Assembly: GCA_001314805.1 (NCBI GenBank)
Contig: LJSY01000031.1
Coordinates: 1-45,460, forward strand
Direction: 5' to 3'
DNA length: 45,460 bases
Source: Rhodobacteraceae bacterium HLUCCO18
GTDB lineage: Bacteria > Pseudomonadota > Alphaproteobacteria > Rhodobacterales > Rhodobacteraceae
A program made the translations under genes and the position numbers. Shown piece by piece: positions 16,944 through 24,928 of this stretch. Below the pieces are notes generated by a model that did no database searches, was not told where the DNA came from, and saw only the letters and a list, made by a program, of their open reading frames with translations. Each line of letters opens with the position of its first letter. Within the stretch, counting starts at the first letter, position 1.

Positions 16944-17687
16944 TCAAAGATAGCCCGAGGCGCCTTTCACAAGGTAGACGATCCCGATGGCCATGATGAT
17001 GTAGCGCGTGTAGTTCCGGAAACCGTGATCGCTGAGGCGCTCCAGAACGGGTCTCGCAAGGGTCGTGCCGGTGATGGCCGCCGCGATCGCGACCGCGACG
17101 ACCGTCATCGAAAGGCCCTCGGCCTCGGTGGCCGTAAGCACGGCGCCGAAGTAGACGATCTTGGCAATGTGCGTCACGACCTGACAGCATGCCTTGGTCG
17201 CGACGATCGATCTTCGCCCGATGTCGGTGTTGACGAAATAGAGATCCAGCGTCGGCCCCGACACGCCCGAAACGAATTGCATGGACGTGCAGATGAAGCC
17301 GCAGCTTTCGGCGCCGCCGCGCGCCGTGGCACGCGGCACATGCCGGTCGGGGACGAGAAACGGAATGAACGGGACCAGACCGAGAAAGACGAAGACCAGC
17401 CTCTGATCGGGAACGAAGCTGACGAGAGAGAACAGGCCCGCCGACGCGAGCAGGCCGGCCGCGTATCGCAGGACGATGCGCCATCGGACATGGGCCCGCC
17501 ACAACACCGCGCGCCAGCCGTTCGAGGCGAGTTGCGTGATCCCGTGCAGGACCATCGCGTTCGCCACCGGCAGGATGAGCAGGAGCCCACCCATGAGGAT
17601 CATGCCCCCGGCCATCCCGAAGACGCCTGCGATGAATGAGGTGCACAGGACCAGAACGGCGAAGAACGCCACGACAGGCGCGGTCAT
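16944..17687 (-). CDS. Sulfite exporter TauE/SafE-family permease (first copy)
   Basis: The 247-aa membrane protein has about seven or eight helices. The family repeat is visible as FIAGVFGMAGGMILMG at the N-terminus and a degenerate second repeat around FVSGVSGPTLDLYF. TauE/SafE proteins export sulfonates, sulfite or organic anions. The ATG is 6 bp after the stop of the upstream gntR gene, whose end contains the likely SD (GGAG), so regulator and exporter form one operon. A second, clearly different TauE/SafE gene ends the divergent operon (23734-24561), implying that both exporters belong to the same regulon. Confidence 0.85.
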   Translation of the reverse strand: MTAPVVAFFAVLVLCTSFIAGVFGMAGGMILMGGLLLILPVANAMVLHGITQLASNGWRAVLWRAHVRWRIVLRYAAGLLASAGLFSLVSFVPDQRLVFVFLGLVPFIPFLVPDRHVPRATARGGAESCGFICTSMQFVSGVSGPTLDLYFVNTDIGRRSIVATKACCQVVTHIAKIVYFGAVLTATEAEGLSMTVVAVAIAAAITGTTLARPVLERLSDHGFRNYTRYIIMAIGIVYLVKGASGYL

Positions 17688-17693
17688 CCGGTA

Positions 17694-18395
17694 TCAGGCT
17701 CCGAGAAGGTTCTGCCGGACCGTCACGAGATGCGCCTCGATCGCCTTCTCGGCCAGACGGGCGTTGCGCGCTTGGAGCGCCTCGAAGATGCGGGCGTGTT
17801 CCTGACAATAGGTTTCGCGACGTTCGACGGTGATGCTGCCCTTTTTCAAGTCACCCCACGCAGCGGTGTCCCGCGACTGCGTCACGATCCGGAAAAGATC
17901 GATGATCAGGCGGTTATGCGTGGCTTCGGCGAGCATCTGGTGAAACTGACCGTCCCAGTGTTCGAAGGTCACGAAGTCGGTCGCGCGCTCGGCTTCGAGA
18001 AGGGATTTCCGGATCGCCTCGATGTCGGCCTTGTTGGCATGGATCACGATCAGGGACGCGAAGCGCGGCTCGAGCAGCATCCGTGCATCCATGATCTCGC
18101 GCGGGCTGTAGTCTTCGCGTTCCAGAACCGCGACCTCCGGATCGCCCGGCGCGCTTGCGTCGGCGACATAGGTGCCGCTGCCGATGACGCGCACCACCTT
18201 GCCCTGCGCCTCGAGCCTGGCCATGGCGCGGCGCACCGCGCTGCGGGAGACCTGCAGCTCCTCGGCCAGCGCGCGTTCCGTGGGCAGGCGGGTGCCCGGG
18301 CGCATCTCGGACCGCGACAGAAGATCCGTCAGGCGAAGCTCGACCGGGTCCATCGTGTTCCGCTCTGTCGCATCCAGATGCTGCATGTTTCCCAT
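17694..18395 (-). CDS. GntR-family transcriptional regulator, FadR/FCD subfamily
   Basis: DNA-binding repressor or activator of 233 aa. The N-terminal winged helix reads LRLTDLLSRSEMRPGTRLPTERAL-type sequence followed by QVSRSAVRRAM and GKVVRVIGSGTYV. The C-terminal FCD domain carries the usual metal/ligand positions: D and H in WDGQFHQMLAEATHN, H in EHARIFEAL and H in EAHLVTVRQNL. FCD regulators sense organic acids. The ATG at 18395 has AAGGA ~10 nt upstream; ATGs at 18386 and 18353 are alternatives. The long in-frame extension beyond 18395 overlaps the divergent promoter and is not coding. Probable operators are the ACCAAT palindromes in the 18441-18548 spacer and at 19570-19588. Confidence 0.9.
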   Translation of the reverse strand: MGNMQHLDATERNTMDPVELRLTDLLSRSEMRPGTRLPTERALAEELQVSRSAVRRAMARLEAQGKVVRVIGSGTYVADASAPGDPEVAVLEREDYSPREIMDARMLLEPRFASLIVIHANKADIEAIRKSLLEAERATDFVTFEHWDGQFHQMLAEATHNRLIIDLFRIVTQSRDTAAWGDLKKGSITVERRETYCQEHARIFEALQARNARLAEKAIEAHLVTVRQNLLGA

Positions 18396-18440
18396 GGGAG
18401 GTGTTTCCTTGGCGCCATAGCACGTTTTCTCTTTGGGCCT

Positions 18441-18548
18441 GTCAACCAATAGCCCCGCAGGCGCATTCCATGTTGCAACCTGAGAAACCAATATTCTATA
18501 AGCCAGACATTGGGCAACCAATAAAACGGATTCGACCAGGTATTGGTC
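18441..18548. promoter_or_regulatory. Cluster of ACCAAT/ATTGGT operator-like sites between gntR and the hydrolase operon
   Basis: Within 110 bp there are ACCAAT half-sites near 18445 and 18487, the palindrome ATTGG-GCAA-CCAAT (18509-18522) and the palindrome GACCA-GGTAT-TGGTC (18534-18548). The same half-site recurs in a 19-bp palindrome upstream of tctC. Symmetry and position fit binding sites of the adjacent FadR-type GntR regulator. Confidence 0.65.
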
Positions 18549-18591
18549 GCAGTTTGAATACCGGCTCATCGCGGCAGAGGAGGAGACGAAG

Positions 18592-19512
18592 ATGGCGCAA
18601 CCCGAGGCACAGGCGGCATTCCCGGGCACCGAACACTGGACGAGGAAGGGGGACGTAAACCTGTTCCTCTGGAACAAGGCGCCCGAAACGACGCCGAAGG
18701 GGACGATGCTCTTCGTGCACGGCTCGTCGATGGCGGCGCAGCCGACCTTCGATCTTCAGGTGCCCGGACGTCCGTTCTCCTCGGTTATGGATTGGTTCGT
18801 GGCGCAGGGCTACGACACCTGGTGCGTCGATATGGAGGGCTACGGTCGCTCCGACAAGCATCGCGACATCACCTCCAACATCGCCGATGGCGCCGATGAC
18901 CTGAGTGCCGCCTCGGCCTACATCATGGAGACGACGGGCGCGGAGAGCTTCTACGTCTACGGCATTTCCTCGGGCGCTCTGCGCGCCGCCGCCTTCGCCG
19001 AGCGCCATCCGGAACGCGTCGCGAAACTTGCCTTGGACGCTTATGTCTGGACCGGGGAAGGGGCGCCCACGCTGATCGAACGCAGCAAGAAACTCGATCA
19101 GTTCAAGGCGATGAAGCGCCGCCCGATCGATCGCGACTTCGTCTTCTCGATCTTCAACCGCGACCATCCCGGCACCGCCGAGGACAAGGTCATCGAGGCC
19201 TTCGCCGACGCGATACTCGCGCTGGACGATTCGATGCCGACCGGCACCTATGTCGACATGTGCTCGCGCCTGCCGGTCAACGATCCGGCCAAGCTCACCA
19301 TGCCGACCATCGTCATGCGTGGCGAGTATGACGGGATCGCGGCGATGGACGACCTGCTCAAGTTCTTCTCGCTGCTGCCCCATCCGAACAAGCAGTTCAC
19401 CGTGATGCAGGGCATCTCGCACGCGTCGTTTCAGCAGAAGAACTACATGATGGTCTACCAGATCCTGCAGAGTTTCTTCGAACAGCCCGCGCCGGTCTAC
19501 ACCGGGGCGTGA
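18592..19512 (+). CDS. Alpha/beta hydrolase
   Basis: Cytosolic 306-aa serine hydrolase. Visible parts are the oxyanion strand MLFVHGSS (39-46), the nucleophile elbow G124-I-S126-S-G128, a likely acid Asp in RGEYDGIAAMDD, and the catalytic His in GISHASF (~283). There is no signal peptide. It is the first gene of the GntR-linked operon that continues with a TctCBA importer and an FAH-family enzyme, so it probably hydrolyses an ester, lactone or C-C bond in the imported compound or a pathway intermediate. The ATG is preceded by GGAGGAG-type sequence (GAGGAGGAGACGAAG). 136 bp with an internal palindromic promoter region separate it from tctC. Confidence 0.88.
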   Translation: MAQPEAQAAFPGTEHWTRKGDVNLFLWNKAPETTPKGTMLFVHGSSMAAQPTFDLQVPGRPFSSVMDWFVAQGYDTWCVDMEGYGRSDKHRDITSNIADGADDLSAASAYIMETTGAESFYVYGISSGALRAAAFAERHPERVAKLALDAYVWTGEGAPTLIERSKKLDQFKAMKRRPIDRDFVFSIFNRDHPGTAEDKVIEAFADAILALDDSMPTGTYVDMCSRLPVNDPAKLTMPTIVMRGEYDGIAAMDDLLKFFSLLPHPNKQFTVMQGISHASFQQKNYMMVYQILQSFFEQPAPVYTGA

Positions 19513-19569
19513 TGGAGCAGGCGGCCGGTTGGGCGTCCATTATGCGACCAATGGGAAAATGGTTGACAT

Positions 19570-19588
19570 ATTGGTGAACGCGACCAAT
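19570..19588. promoter_or_regulatory. Perfect ATTGGT-7-ACCAAT palindrome upstream of tctC, likely GntR operator
   Basis: ATTGGT (19570-19575) and ACCAAT (19583-19588) form a perfect 6-bp inverted repeat with a 7-bp spacer. It directly abuts a TTGACA -35-like hexamer (19563-19568). Another ACCAAT half-site lies at ~19547. It matches the elements next to the gntR gene. A site overlapping a promoter suggests repression. Confidence 0.65.
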
Positions 19589-19648
19589 CCTTGGGCAAGG
19601 GCGGTGAACAGAAGGGCCGCCTTTCATCTGACCAGAGGGAGGACCATC

Positions 19649-20680
19649 ATGACGAAATTCACCAAGAGAACCCCTGCGCTCATCGGCCGGCGCGGGTTTC
19701 TGGGTGCGGCGGGTGCTGTCGCGGCCGCCGCGGGCACGGGCGGCCTTTTCGCGCCGGGGCGCGCCCTTGCGCAGGAATTTCCCTCGCGCAACATCGACAT
19801 CATCATTCCGACCGGCGAGGGCGGCGGCGCGGATCGTGACGCGCGCGCCTTCGCCTCGGTCTGGGGCAACCATCTGCCGACGAACTTCCAGTTCGGCTAC
19901 TATCCCGGCGCCGCCGGGCAGGTCGGCTACGAGTTCTACATGAGCCGCGAGCCCGATGCCCATTCGCTGATCTTCGCCAATCTCGGCCCCGAGGTCATCA
20001 TGCTGGCGCTTCAAGACACGGGCATCAGCGTCGGCGAGGATATCGTCTACATCCAGCAGACACTGTCCGAACCGATGGCCGTCTGGGTCGGTCCCAGCAG
20101 CCCGTTCCGCACGCTCGAAGAGCTCGTCGAGGAAGGCCGCCGCCGTCCGCTCACCGTCGCCGTGAGCCGTCTGCCGCACCCGGCCTCCATCGGCATGCTG
20201 GCGCTTGGAGAGGCGCTGGGAATCGAGATCGTGCTGGTGCCCTATGGCGGCGGCAATCCGACCGCGATGGCCGCGATCACGTTGGAGGTCGACTGCGCAG
20301 CCCTGCCGGTCACCAACTCGATCGTGCTGGACGACCAGTCGCTGGTGCTCGGCATCTTCGCGGACGAGAACGTCGCACCCGATGGGACCGACAACGCACC
20401 CACGGTGAACGCGGCGCTCGGCACCTCGATCCCGGCGCTGACCTCGTCGCGCGCATGGGGCATCCACCGCGCGGCCTACGACGCCTATCCCGAGCGGGTC
20501 ACCCGCCTGAAGGAGAGCATGGCGGCGACGCTCGCCGATCCGGCCTATGTCGAGGCCGTGGAAGGCGCGGGCGTGCCCTCCGTCTTCATCGATCCGGGCG
20601 ACGAGGCGCAGGCGATGGCATCGGCCCAGGCCACCATCGAAATGGCCCGCCGCTACCGCGATCTGCTGACCGGTTCCTGA
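19649..20680 (+). CDS. TctC-family TTT substrate-binding protein with twin-arginine signal
   Basis: Periplasmic receptor of a tripartite tricarboxylate transporter, 343 aa. The N-terminus carries a Tat-like signal (GRRGFLGAAGAVAAAAG, with cleavage near ALA-Q), unusual because most TctC proteins use Sec. The mature start EFPSRNIDIIIPTGEGGGAD corresponds to the conserved ligand-loop region. Later blocks YYPGAAGQVGY and VPYGGGNPTAMAAI fit the family. The ATG at 19649 has AGAGGGAGG ~6 nt upstream; the frame is open further upstream but runs through the promoter. It is followed by tctB and tctA, giving a complete transporter. Ligand unknown, presumably a carboxylate handled by the FAH and hydrolase products. 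Confidence 0.9.
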   Translation: MTKFTKRTPALIGRRGFLGAAGAVAAAAGTGGLFAPGRALAQEFPSRNIDIIIPTGEGGGADRDARAFASVWGNHLPTNFQFGYYPGAAGQVGYEFYMSREPDAHSLIFANLGPEVIMLALQDTGISVGEDIVYIQQTLSEPMAVWVGPSSPFRTLEELVEEGRRRPLTVAVSRLPHPASIGMLALGEALGIEIVLVPYGGGNPTAMAAITLEVDCAALPVTNSIVLDDQSLVLGIFADENVAPDGTDNAPTVNAALGTSIPALTSSRAWGIHRAAYDAYPERVTRLKESMAATLADPAYVEAVEGAGVPSVFIDPGDEAQAMASAQATIEMARRYRDLLTGS

Positions 20681-20742
20681 TCGGCGGAAGGGGCAGGGCG
20701 GCGCCGGCCGCCCTGCCGACAAAAAACAAGCGAGTCCAGAAA

Positions 20743-21255
20743 ATGTCTGACGATACTCCGTCGGGCAGGAGGCAGGTCGGCTCCGACCTGATCATTCCTG
20801 TCGCCGGCATCGCCTATGCCGTCTACTACGTATACTCGGTCTGGGACTTCCCGCCCGAGGCGCAGCGCAGCGGCTTTTTCCTCGCGGGCTTGCTCGTCGC
20901 CCTGTGCCTGATCTTCTTCGTCAGGATCGGCATCCTCGCCGCCCGGGGACGTGTCGAGCTTGAGTTCGACGCCCTTCTCGGACCGCCGCGCGGCCGCCTC
21001 GGGCGGCTTGGCTTCGTGGCGCTGATCGGGGCCTACCTGCTCACGGTCGGAACGCTCGGCTTCACGCTCACGACCTTTTCCTTCCTCTTCATCGGCTCGC
21101 TGCTCGCCGGTCTGAAGTCGATCCGCCGCGCGGCCATTTTCGCGGCGACCGCGTCGCTCGCCGGCTGGCTCTTCTTCATCGTCCTGCTCGGAACACGCTT
21201 CCCGCTCGGCCCGTTCGAAGCGCTGGTGAACATGGTGACGTCGTCATGGAGATGA
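20743..21255 (+). CDS. TctB-family small membrane subunit of a tripartite tricarboxylate transporter
   Basis: The 170-aa protein has four hydrophobic helices (around residues 15-35, 43-62, 88-110 and 120-150), the TctB layout. A hydrophilic loop rich in Arg/Gly (GPPRGRLGRLG) separates the halves. It is 62 bp after tctC and its last codons overlap the tctA start by 10 bp, so translation is coupled. It forms the membrane complex with TctA; its mechanistic role in the family is poorly defined. Confidence 0.88.
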   Translation: MSDDTPSGRRQVGSDLIIPVAGIAYAVYYVYSVWDFPPEAQRSGFFLAGLLVALCLIFFVRIGILAARGRVELEFDALLGPPRGRLGRLGFVALIGAYLLTVGTLGFTLTTFSFLFIGSLLAGLKSIRRAAIFAATASLAGWLFFIVLLGTRFPLGPFEALVNMVTSSWR

Positions 21256-22757
21256 ACGCCACGGGCCTCGCCGAGCTCTTCTTCTACTCGGCGTCGATGT
21301 GGTGGGTGATCATCCCCGCCGTCTTCATCGGCATCCTGATGGGCGCGATCCCCGGCTTCGCGGCGCACAACACGATCATCATGCTTCTGCCGCTGACGCT
21401 GGCCGTCGACGTCGATGTGGCGCTGACCTTCATGGTCGCGCTCTACTGCGCCAGCCATCTGGGCGGCGGCATACCGGCGATCCTGCTCAACATCCCCGGC
21501 ACCGGGGGGGCTGCCGCGACGACGCTCGACGGCTATCCGATGTCCCAGCAGGGCAAGGCGTCGAAAGCGCTGGCTCTGAGCTTCGTCGCGTCGATTTCCG
21601 CGGGTCTGCTCACGTCGGCGGTCACGCTCTTCATGCTGCAATACCTCTCGCAGGTCGGCTTCTACATCCGTTCGGTCGAGATGGTCGTCGTCATGCTTTT
21701 CGGCCTCGCGCTGATCGCCGCCATCGCCGCGAAGGACATGATCAAGGGTCTCATCGCGGGCGCGCTCGGCCTGATGCTCGGCGCGATGGGGGCCGACCAT
21801 ATCTATGCCACGCCGCGCGGCACGTTCGGCATCCTCGAGCTTTTCGACGGCGTGCCGCTGGTGCCGGCGCTGATCGGGCTGTTCGCGATCTCCGAGGCGC
21901 TCATCATGCTGGAGACGCGCACGGTCGCCCCGGCCGGTGCGGCCCGGTCCATGCCGACCTGGACCCAGACCTTCCGCGAGATCGCTGGCGCCTTCCGCCA
22001 CTGGGTGCTGATGATCTGGACCTCGCTGCTGGGGTTGGTCATCGGCGTGCTGCCGGGGGCAGGCGCCTCGATCGCGGCCTTCGTCGCCTACCAGCAGGCG
22101 CGGGTGTTCTCCAGAACGCCGGAAAAGTTCGGCACGGGCCATGAACAGGGCGTGGTTGCGCCAGAGGCGGCCAATAACGGCGTGACCACGGGCACGCTGG
22201 TCCCGCTTCTGGCCATCGGCGTGCCGGGCGGAAGCACGGCGGCCGTCATGATGGTCGTGCTGCAATTCCACGGCGTGCCCTTCGGGCCGCGTCTCTTCGT
22301 GCAGGACCCTCTGCTGGCCTATGGCGTCATCATGTCGATGTTCGTGGCCTATGTGTTCATGCTCGTGACGCTCTTTCCGCTCACGCGCTACCTGTCGCGG
22401 ATCACGGTGGTCGCGAACTACTACATGGCGCCGATGATCGTGGCCTTCACGTTGGTGGGCGCCTTCGTGCCGCGGAACTTCATGGCCGACCTGACCATCG
22501 CGGTGGTCTTCGGCCTGATCGGCTACGTCGCGCGAAAGACCGGCTACAACGTCGCGGCGATCCTGATCGGCGTGATCCTCGGCCCGCTTCTCGAGCGCTC
22601 GTTCCTGTTGTCCATGCGGATATCGGGCGGAGACTGGACGGTCTTCTTCTCGTCCGCGATCGGCAACATCCTCTGGGCGCTCCTCGCCGTGACGCTGCTG
22701 GCGTCGCCTTCCATCAGCCTGTTGCGCCGAATGCGGCGCAAGGGCGATATCTATTGA
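21246..22757 (+). CDS. TctA-family large permease subunit of a tripartite tricarboxylate transporter
   Basis: The 503-aa polytopic protein has ~11-12 helices and forms the cation-driven translocation channel. Signature segments are GAIPGFAAHNTIIMLLPL in the first repeat, then GGIPAILLNIPGTGGAAATT and later GVLPGAGASIAAFVAY plus GTLVPLLAIGVPGG, the duplicated TctA motifs. The ATG at 21246 overlaps tctB; a second in-frame ATG at 21252 is possible. The stop TGA overlaps the FAH region, whose true ATG lies 21 bp downstream. Together with the TctC and TctB genes this is an intact uptake system. Confidence 0.92.
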   Translation: MEMNATGLAELFFYSASMWWVIIPAVFIGILMGAIPGFAAHNTIIMLLPLTLAVDVDVALTFMVALYCASHLGGGIPAILLNIPGTGGAAATTLDGYPMSQQGKASKALALSFVASISAGLLTSAVTLFMLQYLSQVGFYIRSVEMVVVMLFGLALIAAIAAKDMIKGLIAGALGLMLGAMGADHIYATPRGTFGILELFDGVPLVPALIGLFAISEALIMLETRTVAPAGAARSMPTWTQTFREIAGAFRHWVLMIWTSLLGLVIGVLPGAGASIAAFVAYQQARVFSRTPEKFGTGHEQGVVAPEAANNGVTTGTLVPLLAIGVPGGSTAAVMMVVLQFHGVPFGPRLFVQDPLLAYGVIMSMFVAYVFMLVTLFPLTRYLSRITVVANYYMAPMIVAFTLVGAFVPRNFMADLTIAVVFGLIGYVARKTGYNVAAILIGVILGPLLERSFLLSMRISGGDWTVFFSSAIGNILWALLAVTLLASPSISLLRRMRRKGDIY

Positions 22758-22777
22758 ACAAATCGGGAGTACTGAAC

Positions 22778-23665
22778 ATGCGTCTTGTCACCGTTGAGGT
22801 GGGCGACCGGCAGCTTGCGGCGGTCGAAACGGCTGAAGGCATCATCGCACTGGCCGACCTGGCGAAGGATCTGCCCGCCTCGGTCCTGGAGGTGGTGCGG
22901 GGCGGGGCGGGGGCGCTGCGGCGGATCGCGGCGGCCCTCGAAGCTGGGAGCGCCCGGCCGCTCGAGGCGGGAAGCTACCGGCTGCTCGCGCCGATACCGC
23001 GTCCGGCCAAGAACATCTTCTGCGTCGGCAAGAACTATGTCGAGCACGCGAAGGAGTTCCAGGACTCGGGGTTCGACCAGAGCTCGGGCGGCCAGGACGT
23101 TCCGGATCTGCCCATCGTCTTTACCAAGGCGCCGACCTCCGTTGTCGGGCCGGATGCCGAGGTGGTGTCCGCCCATGACGCCGACGGCACGCTCGATTAC
23201 GAGGGCGAGCTGGGTGTCGTGATCGGCACCGGTGGCCGCGGAATCACGAAGGACGACGCCTATGACCACGTCTTCGGGTACACCGTCATCAACGACATCA
23301 CCGCGCGTCAGGCGCAGAACGCCCACAAGCAGTGGTTCCTGGGCAAGTCCTGCGACACGTTCTGTCCGATGGGGCCGGCCATCGTGACCGCCGATGCCGT
23401 CGCGGATGTGACGGAGCTGCACCTGACGACCCGCGTCAACGGAGAGCTTCGGCAGGATGCGGTGGTGCGCGATCTCATCTTCGATATTCCCACCATCATC
23501 GCGACGATCTCGCGTGCCATCACGCTGGAGCCGGGCGACGTCATCGCGACCGGTACGCCGGTCGGGGTGGCGCTCGGGTTCAATCCGCCGAAATTCCTCA
23601 AGCCCGGCGACGAGGTGGCGATCGAGATTTCCGGCATCGGAACCCTGCGCAGCCACATCGTCTGA
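22778..23665 (+). CDS. Fumarylacetoacetate hydrolase (FAH)-family enzyme
   Basis: Cytosolic metal-dependent hydrolase, decarboxylase or hydratase of 295 aa acting on beta-diketo or 2-oxo acids. The catalytic domain has GKNYVEHAKEF, the metal ligands in DYEGELGVVIG (two Glu) and the Asp in YTVINDITARQ, plus the terminal GDVIATGTPVGVALG. The ATG at 22778 has GGGAG 8 nt upstream; an in-frame TTG at 22754 is less likely. Its place after an imported-acid transporter and with an alpha/beta hydrolase suggests cleavage of an acylpyruvate-type intermediate. Exact substrate is not predictable from sequence alone. Confidence 0.88.
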   Translation: MRLVTVEVGDRQLAAVETAEGIIALADLAKDLPASVLEVVRGGAGALRRIAAALEAGSARPLEAGSYRLLAPIPRPAKNIFCVGKNYVEHAKEFQDSGFDQSSGGQDVPDLPIVFTKAPTSVVGPDAEVVSAHDADGTLDYEGELGVVIGTGGRGITKDDAYDHVFGYTVINDITARQAQNAHKQWFLGKSCDTFCPMGPAIVTADAVADVTELHLTTRVNGELRQDAVVRDLIFDIPTIIATISRAITLEPGDVIATGTPVGVALGFNPPKFLKPGDEVAIEISGIGTLRSHIV

Positions 23666-23733
23666 AGCGGAGGCCGCAAGGAAGCCACGTCGCGCAGCCC
23701 GGATCAGGTCCAGACACGAAAAGGCAGGCCGGA

Positions 23734-24561
23734 ATGGCGTTTCTCTCCGCCGAATTCTACACCATTGCAGCCATCTTGCTGGTGGCCGGCGCGCTCACCG
23801 GCGTCCTCGCGGGCGCTTTTGGTGTCGGAGGCGGTGCGCTCATCGTTCCAGTGCTCTACGAGGTCTTCGGCGCGGTCGACGTGCCCGAGGACACGCGCAT
23901 GCCGCTTGCCGTCGGGACGTCGCTGGCCATCATCATCCCGACCTCCGTCCGCTCCTGGCGCGGCCACCGCACGCGGGGTGCCGTCGACGACGCCCTGCTG
24001 AAGGTCTGGGCGCTGCCGATCGTCCTTGGGGTGTTGGTCGGCGCGGTGGTTGCACGCGTCGCACCGGCCGAGGTCTTCCAGGCGGTGTTCATCGGTGTCG
24101 CGGGCGTGAACGCGATCAAGCTCGTTTCGGGCACGAAGCGGTGGAATCTTGCGACCGACCTGCCGACGGGCATCGGTCTGCGCGTCTATGGATGGATCAT
24201 CGGGCTGCTGTCTTCGCTGATGGGGATCGGGGGCGGACAGATCACCAACATGATCATGACCCTGCATGGCCGCCCGATCCACCAGGCCGTGGCGACCTCG
24301 GCGGGGGTGGGCATTCTGATCTCGGTACCGGGCGCGATCGGCTACGTGCTGGCGGGATGGGGACAGCCCGGTCTTCCCGTGGACGCGATCGGCTTCGTTT
24401 CGCTTCTGGGTCTCGCGTTGTTCGTGCCGACAACGATCCTGACCGCCGGTCTCGGGGTTCGCATCGCGCATGGGCTTTCCGCGCGCACGCTCGAGCTTGC
24501 GTTCGGGGCTTTCCTCTTCATCGTGTGCCTGCGGTTCCTCTACGCTCTCCTGAACGGATGA
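23734..24561 (+). CDS. Sulfite exporter TauE/SafE-family permease (second copy)
   Basis: The 275-aa, ~8-helix permease has both family repeats clear: GVLAGAFGVGGGALIVPVL near the N-terminus and GLLSSLMGIGGGQITNMIM in the middle, plus the PEDTRMPLAVGTSLAIIIP segment. It is more canonical than the 16944-17687 copy. It starts 68 bp after the FAH gene on the same strand and probably ends the operon (hairpin at 24586-24615). A role in efflux of a sulfonate, sulfite or organic acid product is suggested by family. Confidence 0.88.
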   Translation: MAFLSAEFYTIAAILLVAGALTGVLAGAFGVGGGALIVPVLYEVFGAVDVPEDTRMPLAVGTSLAIIIPTSVRSWRGHRTRGAVDDALLKVWALPIVLGVLVGAVVARVAPAEVFQAVFIGVAGVNAIKLVSGTKRWNLATDLPTGIGLRVYGWIIGLLSSLMGIGGGQITNMIMTLHGRPIHQAVATSAGVGILISVPGAIGYVLAGWGQPGLPVDAIGFVSLLGLALFVPTTILTAGLGVRIAHGLSARTLELAFGAFLFIVCLRFLYALLNG

Positions 24562-24585
24562 GGCGGGAGACCCGAGGTGCGACGC

Positions 24586-24620
24586 GGAGCGGCCCGTTCA
24601 TGCATGGGCGGCTCCTGTTT
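24586..24620 (+). terminator. Possible Rho-independent terminator after the TTT/FAH/TauE operon
   Basis: GGAGC-G-GCCC (24586-24595) can pair with GGGC-G-GCTCC (24606-24615). That gives nine base pairs with one G-G mismatch around a 10-nt loop, followed by TGTTT. The T-run is short, so termination may be partial. Confidence 0.4.
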
Positions 24621-24738
24621 CCGCAAGACCACCTTTCGTGTGGAAATGGGAAACCGGCCCGCTAGAACCTGTCCATGCGCGCACGCCGGTCGTCATCCGG
24701 AACGGGCAGAGGCGGTGTGTGACGGTGGGGATCGGACA

Positions 24739-24849
24739 ATGACCACGATACTCGGAGTATCCGGAAGCCTGCGGACCTTCTCGTTCAACGCGGGCCTTCT
24801 GCGGGCCCGCCTGGACAGCTTCGTTCGGGGATTTGTCGCGTCGCCTTAA
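24739..24849 (+). pseudogene. N-terminal relic of an NADPH-dependent FMN reductase-like gene
   Basis: The reading frame from the ATG at 24739 begins MTTILGVSGSLRTFSFNAGL, the flavodoxin-like FMN phosphate-binding start (GSLR..SFN) of the SsuE/ChrR family. It then diverges after LLRA and stops at 24849, giving 36 codons of ~180. The rest of the gene is absent; unrelated coding sequence begins within 80 bp. A deletion relic. The remaining bases between 24620 and 24928 contain nothing else recognisable. Confidence 0.6.
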
Positions 24850-24928
24850 CACTTTGGAATGTTTTCTGTCTTGGCAACGCTTCGCTTTGGCCGAGCGCCG
24901 CCCGCAGCCAGAATGGAGTAGCCAAGGC

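Noticed and set aside
18396-18677. N-terminal extension of the GntR frame
   Set aside because: Covers the operator-rich divergent promoter and the start of the hydrolase gene; residues do not resemble a protein domain.
23332-24665. Long frames overlapping FAH and TauE genes
   Set aside because: The FAH and TauE reading frames carry family motifs and good start sites; the alternatives are chance openings that fuse parts of both.
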